Assembly: GCA_934141575.1 (NCBI GenBank)
Contig: CAKPCJ010000027.1
Span: 1-16,903, forward strand
Source of the DNA: an uncultured Bacilli bacterium
GTDB taxonomy: Bacteria > Bacillota_I > Bacilli_A > RF39 > UBA660
Direction: 5' to 3'
Length of the DNA: 16,903 bases
Under the pieces are notes generated by a model, which ran no database searches, was not told the DNA's origin, and saw only the letters and a program-made list of their open reading frames with translations. Positions 6,887 through 14,171 of the stretch are shown here, one piece after another. The position numbers were made by a program, and so were the translations under genes. Within the stretch, counting starts at the first letter, position 1, and every line of letters starts with the position of its first letter.

Positions 6887-8044
6887 ATTTTTTTGTATTT
6901 TTATAACAACTTGATATGTATTTTCATAGTCAAATTCATCTAAATCAACGATAAATCCTTCTCTTTGAATGTTGTTTACTGTTTGCCTTATGTCACTTAT
7001 TATAGGTCTTATATCTCTCTTAGTAGTATTTAATGGTTGATTCATATTTGGATTAAATTCTGGCATTTGTGGTTTAGAATTTGATTGGCTATTAAATCCC
7101 GTTTGTGGTTGAATAGATACGTTTATATTAGGGTTAAATTCTGGCATTGAATTTTGTTGTTTTAACATATTATCTATTTCATTCATTTTTTGGATTGCTG
7201 GCTCATCTATATCTTGGAAATCAATATCCATATTTAATTCTTCTGTGCCATTATCTGTCATTGAGTGATTTGAACTTAAGTTTATAAAATTATTATTTTC
7301 CATCTTTGATGACATATTTTCAACTGGTTGGTTTGGCATTATAGGCGTTATTGGTTCAACTGGTTGTTGATATTGAAAAGTTTGCTCTTCTTTTTGCATT
7401 TGATTTCCTCCCTCATCACTTGCACTTGGATCATTATCTATTAATTCTTTAATTGCTGCGTCTGCTTGTCTAACTGTCATTCTTTCATTAATTATTCTAT
7501 TTAACATTTTGACTTGCAAATCTTGATTTTTTATTGATAATAAACTTCTTGCATGTCTTTCTGAAATTTTGTTTGCTAACAAAGCCTCTTGTGCTTCTTC
7601 TGATAAGTTTAGTAATCTCATCTTATTAGATATACCTGGTTGAGATTTTCCCAATCTCTTTGCCAAATCATCTTGAGTTAAGTATCCTCTATCTAGTAAT
7701 TGTTGGTATGATTTTGCTTCTTCTATAGCTGTTAATTGTTTTCTCTGTATGTTTTCAACAAGTGCAACTTCTGCACTTTTATTATCATCTAAATTCATTA
7801 TTATTGCTGGAACCTTTTCTAGACCTGCTAGTGTCGAAGCTTTATATCTTCTTTCTCCAGCTATTATTTCATATTTATCGCCTAGTCTTCTTAATACTAA
7901 TGGTTGGATTACACCATGTTCTTTGATTGATGCTGTTAATTCTTGCATTGCTTCCTCATCAAAAGTAAGTCTTGGTTGAAATCTATTAGGGATTATATCA
8001 TCCAATGGTATCTCATATATTTCCTTTTCCATATTATTATTCAT
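6884..8044 (-). CDS. noc: Noc-type ParB-family nucleoid occlusion protein with extended linker
   Basis: ParB-like CTP-dependent DNA clamps load at a specific palindrome. The N-terminal domain (about 10-105) has the CTP-binding motif GERRYKA at 63-69 and ENIQR at 97-101. The helix-turn-helix domain covers about 105-205. At the four positions that separate Noc from ParB specificity (Caulobacter 173, 179, 184, 201), this protein has Q135, K141, N146 and R163, spaced 6, 5 and 17 as expected; three match Noc (Q, K, K, R). The C-terminal 45 residues resemble the Noc dimerisation domain. Two oddities: the N-terminal amphipathic membrane helix of Bacillus Noc is absent, and about residues 207-340 are a Q/N/M/P-rich insert carrying MPEFNPN twice, making the protein 386 rather than about 285 residues. 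Start ATG 8044 has AGGAGG eight bases upstream. It follows rsmG, the Noc position, with no parA beside it. Confidence 0.9.
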   Translation of the reverse strand: MNNNMEKEIYEIPLDDIIPNRFQPRLTFDEEAMQELTASIKEHGVIQPLVLRRLGDKYEIIAGERRYKASTLAGLEKVPAIIMNLDDNKSAEVALVENIQRKQLTAIEEAKSYQQLLDRGYLTQDDLAKRLGKSQPGISNKMRLLNLSEEAQEALLANKISERHARSLLSIKNQDLQVKMLNRIINERMTVRQADAAIKELIDNDPSASDEGGNQMQKEEQTFQYQQPVEPITPIMPNQPVENMSSKMENNNFINLSSNHSMTDNGTEELNMDIDFQDIDEPAIQKMNEIDNMLKQQNSMPEFNPNINVSIQPQTGFNSQSNSKPQMPEFNPNMNQPLNTTKRDIRPIISDIRQTVNNIQREGFIVDLDEFDYENTYQVVIKIQKN

Positions 8045-8055
8045 ATCGTAGGCCT

Positions 8056-8076
8056 CCTAATTATTCTATTATTAGG
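8056..8076 (-). promoter_or_regulatory. Possible hairpin partly covering the noc ribosome site
   Basis: CCTAAT and ATTAGG form a 6-bp stem with a 9-nt loop just before noc. The second arm merges into the AGGAGG ribosome site. It is short and AT-rich, so it is a weak candidate for translational control. Confidence 0.25.
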
Positions 8077-8096
8077 ATACAATATTTTAGAAAATT

Positions 8097-8804
8097 TTAC
8101 AATGGCTTTTTAGAAATTTGTTTAAATTCTCTAGGGTATTTTTCTTTTGTTTTTTCATTCTTTTTTATTCTAATTAAAGTTCTTGGTTCTTTTATTATTG
8201 GTAATTCTAGTTGTTCTATTCTTTCAACTGTTCCATTTAATTCTTCCAATGCTCGCGTTGATAATTTTATTTCTTCATCATAATTAGTTGATTTCATAGC
8301 AATAAAATATGAGTTTACTTTTACGAGTGAAAATGAGATTTCTAATAATACATTTAATTTTGCCACTGCCCTTGATGTTACAATATCATATTGTTCTCTA
8401 TTTTTTCTCGAAAAATCTTCGGCTCTTGAGTTAACAATATTTAATTTATCAAGTTTTAATCTTGTTTTTACTTCTTCCAAAAATTTTATTCTCTTAGTAA
8501 GTGAATCAACCAATGTTATTTCAGCATTTGGAAACATTATTTTTAATACTATTCCAGGAAAGCCAGCACCAGTTCCTATATCACAAAGAGTATCTATTTT
8601 GGTTAAATCTACTACTTGGTTTATACTAAGACTATCATAAAAATGTTTTATAAATACTTCTTGTTTATCAGTTATACTTGTTAAATTTATTTTTTCATTC
8701 CATAAAATCAAAAGATTATAGTATTCAATTAATTTTTCATATTGATCATCAGTTGCCTCTATATTCAAATTTTTTAGTAGTTCATTAAAAGTATTTTTTT
8801 CCAT
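8097..8804 (-). CDS. rsmG: 16S rRNA (guanine-527-N7)-methyltransferase RsmG
   Basis: RsmG (GidB) uses S-adenosylmethionine to methylate N7 of G527 in 16S rRNA of the small ribosomal subunit. At 235 residues it has the usual length. The SAM-binding glycine loop DIGTGAGFPG is at 75-84, preceded by the family segment HFYDSLS at 54-60, with VTSRAVAKL at about 142-150. Start ATG 8804 overlaps the end of mnmG by 20 bp and has an AAGGAG site inside the mnmG coding region, so the two are co-transcribed and translationally linked. The rsmG-noc pairing is the conserved Bacilli arrangement. Loss of this gene in other bacteria gives low-level streptomycin resistance. Confidence 0.96.
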   Translation of the reverse strand: MEKNTFNELLKNLNIEATDDQYEKLIEYYNLLILWNEKINLTSITDKQEVFIKHFYDSLSINQVVDLTKIDTLCDIGTGAGFPGIVLKIMFPNAEITLVDSLTKRIKFLEEVKTRLKLDKLNIVNSRAEDFSRKNREQYDIVTSRAVAKLNVLLEISFSLVKVNSYFIAMKSTNYDEEIKLSTRALEELNGTVERIEQLELPIIKEPRTLIRIKKNEKTKEKYPREFKQISKKPL

Positions 8805-10662
8805 AGTACTCCTTTTTTAAATAGATCATTAGTATTGATATGTCTGAAGGGTTTACACCACTTATCCTTATTGCTTGACCAATTGATGAAGGTCTTACTT
8901 CATTCAATTTTTGTTTAGCTTCACTGGCTATATTCTTTATTTTGTCATAATCTATATCATCTGGTATTAATTTATTTTCTAATTCTAGCATTTTTTCGGC
9001 TTCTTTTGTTGCTTTCAATATGTATCCTTCGTATTTATCATTTATTTCCACTTGTTTAATTATTTCTTTATCAAAATAATTATCTATTAAATTTGCTTTT
9101 TGCAATTTTTCAAAAGTTACTTCTGGACGTTTTAATAATTCGTATAAACTTATACCATCTTTTATAGTTGTTGTTCCCATTTCTTTAAGTATATCATTAT
9201 GTGCAGTTGTTACCTTTTTTAATTTTAATTGTTCTTCTAGCTGTATGATTTGTTGTTTTTTTAAGAGTAATTTATTATATCTCTCTTCACTAATTAAACC
9301 TATATCATAACCATATTTTCTCAATCTTAAATCTGCATTATCATTTCTTAATAATAGTCTATATTCAGCCCTTGAAGTTAATAGTCTATATGGATCTCTT
9401 ATTCCCTTTGTAACTAAATCATCTATTAGAACTCCAATATATGCTTCGTTTCTTTTTAATATTAGTGGGTCTTTTCCTTCTATTTTTAGTGAAGCGTTTA
9501 TTCCCGCCATCAATCCTTGGCATGCGGCTTCTTCATAACCACTTGTTCCATTTATTTGACCTGCTGTGAATAAGTTTTCTAGTATTTTATTTTCTAATGA
9601 TAATTTCATTTGTGTAGGATATACAGCATCGTATTCTATTGCATATGCATATTTTAATATTTTCGCATTTTCTAATCCTGGCAGACTATGAACCATTTGT
9701 TCTTGTATATCATGTGGCATAGATGTTGAAAATCCTTGTAGGTAAATATCATCATAGTATTTACTTTCTGGTTCTAAGAATAATTGGTGTCGTTCTTTAT
9801 CCGCAAATCTTACTACTTTATCTTCTATTGAAGGGCAATATCTTGGTCCAACCCCTGTAATATCATGTAATCCCCCATACATGCTTGATTTATTTAGATT
9901 GCTTCGAATTATCTCATGAGTTTTAGGTGTTGTATATGTTAGATAACATGAAACTTGATCTTCTACTTTATATTTTGCTGGTTCATCATAACTGAATGTT
10001 AATAATTCATAATCACCTTTTTCCTCTTTTGTCTTTGAATAATCTATACTACTTTTAGCAATTCTCTGTGGAGTTCCTGTTTTTAATCTTATTATTTTTA
10101 AGCCATATTTTTTTAAGTTGTCGCTCAAATGGTTACTTGGTTTTTCACCATGTGGACCTTGTCTTGTTCTTGTATCTCCTACCATAATATCTGCCTTTAA
10201 ATATGTTCCAGTAGTCAAAATTACAGTATTCGATTCTATTTTTTCCCCATTTTCAAGAATTATCCCCAAAACTTTAGAGTTATCCACAATTAAATCTTCT
10301 ACCATTCCTTCTAAAATGGTAAGATTTTTCTGGCTTTTTAGAGTTTTTAACATTTCTTGTGGATAAGTTATTTTATCTGCTTGTGCTCTTAATGCTTGGA
10401 CAGCTGGACCTTTTCCACTGTTTAGCATTTTAATTTGAATTAAGCTTTTATCTGCATTTATTCCCATTTCACCACCAAGGGCGTCTATTTCTCTAACAAC
10501 TATTCCCTTTGCAGAACCTCCAATTGATGGATTACATGGCATATCTGCTATATTTTTAATGTTTCCTGTTACCAATAATGTATTATGCCCCATTCTGGAA
10601 GCAGCTAGTGATGCTTCACAACCTGCATGTCCTCCACCTACTACTATTACTTCATATTTCAT
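8785..10662 (-). CDS. mnmG: tRNA uridine-5-carboxymethylaminomethyl modification enzyme MnmG
   Basis: MnmG (GidA) is the FAD-dependent partner of MnmE. Together they install the cmnm5 group on the wobble uridine of tRNAs reading split codon boxes. The 625 residues match the long bacterial form. The FAD-binding Rossmann motif GGGHAG is at 9-14. The conserved cysteines are Cys43 (MPCNPSIGG) and Cys276 in GPRYCPSIEDK (272-282). The helical C-terminal domain that contacts MnmE and tRNA occupies about the last 170 residues. Start ATG 10662 has an AGAAGGTG site. It heads the mnmG-rsmG-noc unit with its own promoter; mnmE lies just upstream but is separated by a terminator. Two DnaA-box sequences fall inside the gene. 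Confidence 0.98.
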   Translation of the reverse strand: MKYEVIVVGGGHAGCEASLAASRMGHNTLLVTGNIKNIADMPCNPSIGGSAKGIVVREIDALGGEMGINADKSLIQIKMLNSGKGPAVQALRAQADKITYPQEMLKTLKSQKNLTILEGMVEDLIVDNSKVLGIILENGEKIESNTVILTTGTYLKADIMVGDTRTRQGPHGEKPSNHLSDNLKKYGLKIIRLKTGTPQRIAKSSIDYSKTKEEKGDYELLTFSYDEPAKYKVEDQVSCYLTYTTPKTHEIIRSNLNKSSMYGGLHDITGVGPRYCPSIEDKVVRFADKERHQLFLEPESKYYDDIYLQGFSTSMPHDIQEQMVHSLPGLENAKILKYAYAIEYDAVYPTQMKLSLENKILENLFTAGQINGTSGYEEAACQGLMAGINASLKIEGKDPLILKRNEAYIGVLIDDLVTKGIRDPYRLLTSRAEYRLLLRNDNADLRLRKYGYDIGLISEERYNKLLLKKQQIIQLEEQLKLKKVTTAHNDILKEMGTTTIKDGISLYELLKRPEVTFEKLQKANLIDNYFDKEIIKQVEINDKYEGYILKATKEAEKMLELENKLIPDDIDYDKIKNIASEAKQKLNEVRPSSIGQAIRISGVNPSDISILMIYLKKEYYGKKYF

Positions 10663-10689
10663 AACAACACCTTCTTTTTTGCTTTTATT

Positions 10690-10718
10690 ATTATACTATT
10701 GATTTTAGAATAATACAA
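10690..10718 (-). promoter_or_regulatory. Promoter of the mnmG-rsmG-noc operon
   Basis: Perfect -10 TATAAT (10695-10690) lies 17 bp from a partial -35 TTGTAT (10718-10713) on the minus strand. Predicted start is near 10683, with a leader of about 21 nt. Confidence 0.65.
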
Positions 10719-10751
10719 TATTTTCTATTTTTCTAATTTTTATAGTTATGT

Positions 10752-10760
10752 TGTGGATAA
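10752..10760 (-). promoter_or_regulatory. Consensus DnaA box in the mnmE-mnmG gap
   Basis: TTATCCACA on the minus strand, an exact 9-mer match, about 35 bp upstream of the mnmG -35 element. It is placed where DnaA could influence mnmG transcription, or it may belong to a local cluster of boxes. Confidence 0.6.
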
Positions 10761-10791
10761 CTTTGAGTTTGTTTTAGGACTATTTTTGAAT

Positions 10792-10827
10792 AAAAAAAAA
10801 TAGAAAATAATTTAATTTTTCTATTTT
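10792..10827 (-). terminator. Intrinsic terminator after mnmE
   Basis: An 11-bp perfect stem (10797-10807 with 10817-10827) has a 9-nt loop and is followed by five more T, nine in a row including the stem. The stem is AT-rich. The mnmE TAG stop (10823-10821) lies within it. Confidence 0.8.
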
Positions 10828-12173
10828 CCTAAACAAAATTGACTAAATAGTTGATCTATTAATTCATCTTCGTACGTATCGCCTGTTATTTCTCCCAATA
10901 AGTTCCATATTTTTTTTATGTCTATTTCTATCATGTCTATTGGTATATTAAGTTCTAATGATTTTTTTAGCTCATTTGTAACAAGCAATACCTGTTCTAA
11001 TATTGCTAATCCCCTAGCATTTGTTAGATAAGTTAAATCTTGTGTGTTAAATTTTTCTAGCTCATATAACTGTTTTATCCTGTTTATAAGTTTTTCTATA
11101 CCCTCATCATTTAATACACTAATTTCTATATACTCTTCTTTTATTTCTGATGTATCTATTTTTCTTTCCAAATCATTTTTGTTAATTATTATTATGTGAT
11201 TTCTTGTGGATAACTCATTTATAATTATTTTATCTTCTTCTGTTAACTCTTCATTGTTATTAAGCACATATAGAACCAAATCGGCTCTTTTTATCAGATC
11301 TTTACTTTTCTGAACTCCTATACTTTCTATTAAGTCATCTGTGTTTCTAATACCTGCTGTGTCTATTATATTTAATGTTAGACCGTCTATATCTATACTT
11401 CCTTCAACTATATCCCTTGTTGTTCCTTCAATATCTGTTACTATTGCTTTATCTTCTTTTATAAGTTTGTTTAATAAGCTACTTTTACCTACATTTGGCT
11501 TTCCTATTATTGCGGTAGTTATTCCTTCTTTTATTACTCTGGCATTTTTGCTCTCTATTATTATTTTGTTTAATTTTTGTTCTAAAATTCCAATTTTTTC
11601 TTTTATGTCTTGTATTGTTATTTCCTCTATATCTTCATACTCAGGGTAATCAATGTTAACGTTTATATTTGCTAGTATTTCGATAAAATCTTGTCTCAAA
11701 TCACGTATTAATTTTGAAACCTTTCCATCCATTTGATTTATTGCCATTTTTCGTGTCGTTTCATTTTTTGAATTTAGTAAATCCATGACACTTTCTGCTT
11801 GCAACAAATCTATTTTTCCATTCAAAAATCTTCTTTCAGTAAACTCTCCAGGTTTGGCTAATCTGCATCCTACTTCTAACAATATTTGTAGGATTTTATT
11901 TGTTGTTGATATTCCCCCATGACAATTTATCTCAACAACATTTTCTCCTGTATATGTATGTGGTGCTTTTATCACGGATATTAACACTTCGTCTATTATT
12001 TCGTTCTTATATACTATTTTGTCATAATTTATTGTGTTTGATTCTACTTCACATAATCTATGTTTTTTTGTAATTTTATTAACAATTTCTATTGAATCTT
12101 CACCACTAACTCTTATTATTGATATTGCACCAACACCTAGAGATGTTGATATTGCTACTATTGTATCTTTCAT
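10821..12173 (-). CDS. mnmE: tRNA modification GTPase MnmE
   Basis: MnmE (TrmE) is a dimerising GTPase that, with MnmG, modifies wobble uridine 34 of tRNA using a folate-derived one-carbon unit. Its 450 residues show the expected order: an N-terminal folate-binding domain (about 1-118), a helical domain, and an inserted G domain. The G motifs are GKPNVGKS at 224-231 (G1), GTTRD at 250-254 (G2), DTAG at 271-274 (G3) and NKND at 331-334 (G4). The C-terminal catalytic motif is FCLGK at 446-450, with the essential cysteine at 447. Start ATG 12173 follows a GAGGCGAG stretch. Its -10 element and an exact Noc-binding palindrome occupy the 51-bp gap to jag. The stop is TAG, inside the terminator hairpin. 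Confidence 0.97.
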   Translation of the reverse strand: MKDTIVAISTSLGVGAISIIRVSGEDSIEIVNKITKKHRLCEVESNTINYDKIVYKNEIIDEVLISVIKAPHTYTGENVVEINCHGGISTTNKILQILLEVGCRLAKPGEFTERRFLNGKIDLLQAESVMDLLNSKNETTRKMAINQMDGKVSKLIRDLRQDFIEILANINVNIDYPEYEDIEEITIQDIKEKIGILEQKLNKIIIESKNARVIKEGITTAIIGKPNVGKSSLLNKLIKEDKAIVTDIEGTTRDIVEGSIDIDGLTLNIIDTAGIRNTDDLIESIGVQKSKDLIKRADLVLYVLNNNEELTEEDKIIINELSTRNHIIIINKNDLERKIDTSEIKEEYIEISVLNDEGIEKLINRIKQLYELEKFNTQDLTYLTNARGLAILEQVLLVTNELKKSLELNIPIDMIEIDIKKIWNLLGEITGDTYEDELIDQLFSQFCLGK

Positions 12174-12193
12174 ATTTTCTCGCCTCTTTGGTT

Positions 12194-12199
12194 ATTATA
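12194..12199 (-). promoter_or_regulatory. Extended -10 promoter element of mnmE
   Basis: TGTTATAAT on the minus strand gives a TGn-extended -10 (TATAAT at 12199-12194). The -35 position is only a T run, so the promoter relies on the extended -10. Predicted start is near 12187, with a leader of about 14 nt. The spacer contains the Noc-binding palindrome. Confidence 0.65.
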
Positions 12200-12201
12200 A
12201 C

Positions 12202-12215
12202 ATTTCCCGGGAAAT
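12202..12215. promoter_or_regulatory. Exact Noc-binding site (NBS) palindrome
   Basis: ATTTCCCGGGAAAT is a perfect 14-bp palindrome identical to the consensus known for Bacillus subtilis Noc. The CCCGGG core stands out in such AT-rich DNA, and I saw no second copy in the window. It lies between the jag terminator and the mnmE -10 element, about 4.2 kb from the noc gene and 2.3 kb from dnaA. Confidence 0.85.
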
Positions 12216-12239
12216 AAAAAAAGCCTATTTGTTAGGCTT
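12216..12239 (-). terminator. Intrinsic terminator after jag
   Basis: The stem AAGCCTA/TAGGCTT (12233-12239 with 12221-12227) has a 5-nt loop and is followed by five T, seven in a row including the stem. The last jag codons and its TAG stop form most of the hairpin. Confidence 0.9.
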
Positions 12240-12836
12240 AATTACTATATGGCGATGAGGTTCTTCCCCTTCGCTTTCTGTATATATTTCTTCTCTTTTC
12301 ATTAATGCATTGTGAATTATTTTTCTTTCATATGCTGTCATGTCATCAAGTTTAACTTCCATGTTGGTTGCTTCTACTTCGTCCGCTAATGTATTTGCAA
12401 GATTCTCTAGCATCTTTTTTTGCTTTACTTTATAACACTCTGCATCAATTGTTATATTGTTTACCATGAATCCGGTTGCACTGTATATTGCTTGTCTGAT
12501 AAGTATCTGAATTGAATCTAATGTTTTACCTCTTTTTCCAATTAATATTGGTGAATTATCAGTAAACATCATAAAATATATTCCGTCTTCTTTTTGTCTT
12601 ACTTCAATTTTTGCAGATATATTCATTTTTTTGGTTAGTTCTTTTAAATATTTTTTTACATATTCTATTAATTCTTTATTTGTAATTACACTTAATTTAA
12701 CTTTTTTACCTTTAAATAAACCTTCTTTTGATTCGTCTGATTTTATTTGAAAATCTTTTTTGTTTATTTTAAGACTATATTCTGCTTTTTCTATTGTTTC
12801 TTCAAGAGTTACTCCTTCAAATTCATATACTTTCAT
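12225..12836 (-). CDS. jag: Jag/KhpB RNA-binding protein
   Basis: Jag (KhpB, SpoIIIJ-associated) is a cytoplasmic RNA-binding protein; in streptococci it partners KhpA and affects cell elongation and division. The 203 residues show the full domain order: Jag-N (about 1-50, MKVYEFEGVTLEE), a linker, a KH domain with the GxxG loop IGKRGKT at 99-105, and an R3H domain with R171-KII-H175 and the terminal PHRHIVIKP segment. Its start overlaps the yidC stop as ATGA, so it is coupled to yidC translation. It closes the rpmH-rnpA-yidC-jag series. The ATGA overlap also shows that UGA is read as a stop in this organism. Confidence 0.94.
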   Translation of the reverse strand: MKVYEFEGVTLEETIEKAEYSLKINKKDFQIKSDESKEGLFKGKKVKLSVITNKELIEYVKKYLKELTKKMNISAKIEVRQKEDGIYFMMFTDNSPILIGKRGKTLDSIQILIRQAIYSATGFMVNNITIDAECYKVKQKKMLENLANTLADEVEATNMEVKLDDMTAYERKIIHNALMKREEIYTESEGEEPHRHIVIKPNK

Positions 12837-13813
12837 TTGCTACTTCTCCTTTTTTTTACAACAAGATTTTGGATTATTGTCATCGTGCTTGATGTTATCC
12901 AATAAATTGCTATTGCTGTTGAGAAGTTCAATGAAGAAATTATTATTATTACCACCATTACTATGCTCATTATTTTCATTTGACTTTGCATTTCTGGTTG
13001 AGAGGCTGCTCCACCGTTTAACTTAAATGAGAAGAATGTTGCTAATCCTATTATGATTACTAGTATGATGTATAAGATTTGACCATGTGTTATTCCATAC
13101 AATGGTGTCGTTCCTAGTTTCATTCCTAAAAATGTACCTTCGAAAAGTAATGGTATTCTATTTATTGCCTCAAAAAATGCTATTAAAAGTGGCAATTGAA
13201 TAAATGCAAACAAACAACTTGATGTTGGATTTATGTTATATTTTTTGTATACAATCATTGTTTCTTGACTCTTTTTCATTAAAGTTTCTTTATCTTGAGC
13301 ATTTTGATATTTTTTTTCTATTTTTGCTAATTCTGGTTGAGCTTGTTTCAATAATTCAGATTGCATTGCTGTTTTTTTAGTAAATGGTAATAATACTAAC
13401 CTTATTATTAGTGTCGCAAGGATTAATGCTAACCCACTAGCTATTCCCCCACTTAAACCAATATTTTTTAGTATAACTGCTATTTTTACTATAAACCACG
13501 CTAATGGCTTAACGAAGATTGTTGTCCACAATCCCTCATACCCGCCAGATGTTACCTTAAATTCTTCACATTTTGGTAAGGTTTTATAATCTATTTCCTT
13601 TCCATCTTTGTCCACTGGCTTATTTGTTTCATATGCCTTGATTACTTTTTCATTTGTTGGTTGACATAGAATGTTTGCTGTTAGCGTAAAACCTTCTACT
13701 GTTACATTTTCTAATTTTCCTGTACTGTTTTTTGTAGTTAATTGTTTTGTACATCCCGTTAATAGTATTGCTACCATGAAAATCAATGACAGCTTTTTTA
13801 ATTTATCTTTCAT
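12833..13813 (-). CDS. yidC: Membrane protein insertase YidC/OxaA (lipoprotein form)
   Basis: YidC/Oxa1 family insertase, which places proteins in the membrane alone or with SecYEG. It has 326 residues. A lipoprotein signal ends in LLTGC with Cys21 as the lipid-modified residue, as in Gram-positive YidC (SpoIIIJ). Five membrane segments follow from about residue 103. R138, in LATLIIRLVLLPF, is the conserved groove arginine that receives substrates. The charged hairpin at about 145-192 is the cytoplasmic coiled coil. The outside segment between the lipid anchor and the first membrane helix (about 22-100) is fairly long and has Cys50 and Cys82, which could pair. ATG 13813 directly follows the rnpA TAA, with AGAGGTGA as ribosome site. 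The C-terminus is short and basic (KKRRSSK). Confidence 0.95.
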   Translation of the reverse strand: MKDKLKKLSLIFMVAILLTGCTKQLTTKNSTGKLENVTVEGFTLTANILCQPTNEKVIKAYETNKPVDKDGKEIDYKTLPKCEEFKVTSGGYEGLWTTIFVKPLAWFIVKIAVILKNIGLSGGIASGLALILATLIIRLVLLPFTKKTAMQSELLKQAQPELAKIEKKYQNAQDKETLMKKSQETMIVYKKYNINPTSSCLFAFIQLPLLIAFFEAINRIPLLFEGTFLGMKLGTTPLYGITHGQILYIILVIIIGLATFFSFKLNGGAASQPEMQSQMKIMSIVMVVIIIISSLNFSTAIAIYWITSSTMTIIQNLVVKKRRSSK

Positions 13814-14152
13814 TTATTCACCTCTATTTTGTATATCAATAAATATCTCTTGTATTAATTTTTCTATTTCGTTATATTCTTTTGATTTTATTGAATCTCT
13901 TACTATTATAATATAATCTGTGTTTTTTTTAAATAGGTATTGATTAGAATCTATTATTTCTTTTAACTGCCTTTTGATTTTGTTTCTTTGTACAGCTATT
14001 CCATATTTTTTTGGTACTGATATTCCATACCTTGAATAATTAAAATTACTTTTCCTTATATATATATTAAAGCACTTATGTTTGTAAGGTTTTGTCGTTC
14101 TAATTATTTCATTAAATTCTTCTTTTGTTTTAACTATATATTTTTTTTTCAT
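13814..14152 (-). CDS. rnpA: Ribonuclease P protein component
   Basis: The small basic protein that helps the RNase P RNA bind and mature the 5' ends of tRNA precursors. At 112 residues it has the usual length. The signature RNR-type segment AVQRNKIKRQLKE is at 53-65, and the central strand with FNYSRYGISVPKK fits the family fold. The stop (TAA 13816-13814) directly abuts the yidC ATG. Start ATG 14152 follows AAAAGGAT. It lies downstream of rpmH, but a strong hairpin terminator sits between them, so rnpA, yidC and jag probably depend on read-through at a lower level than rpmH. I found no clear separate promoter in the 44-bp gap. The RNA subunit gene is not in this window. Confidence 0.95.
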   Translation of the reverse strand: MKKKYIVKTKEEFNEIIRTTKPYKHKCFNIYIRKSNFNYSRYGISVPKKYGIAVQRNKIKRQLKEIIDSNQYLFKKNTDYIIIVRDSIKSKEYNEIEKLIQEIFIDIQNRGE

Positions 14153-14171
14153 AATATCATCCTTTTATATT

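Noticed and set aside
6884..8044. Calling this gene ParB/Spo0J
   Set aside because: It occupies the Noc position after rsmG, has three of four Noc specificity residues, has a Noc-like C-terminus, and I found a Noc site but no parS-like TGTTTCACGTGAAACA in the window.
12833..12836. Mycoplasma genetic code (UGA read as tryptophan), considered because of the AT-rich DNA
   Set aside because: yidC ends at a TGA overlapping the jag ATG exactly, tryptophans in the window are TGG, and all core genes have normal lengths with UGA as stop.
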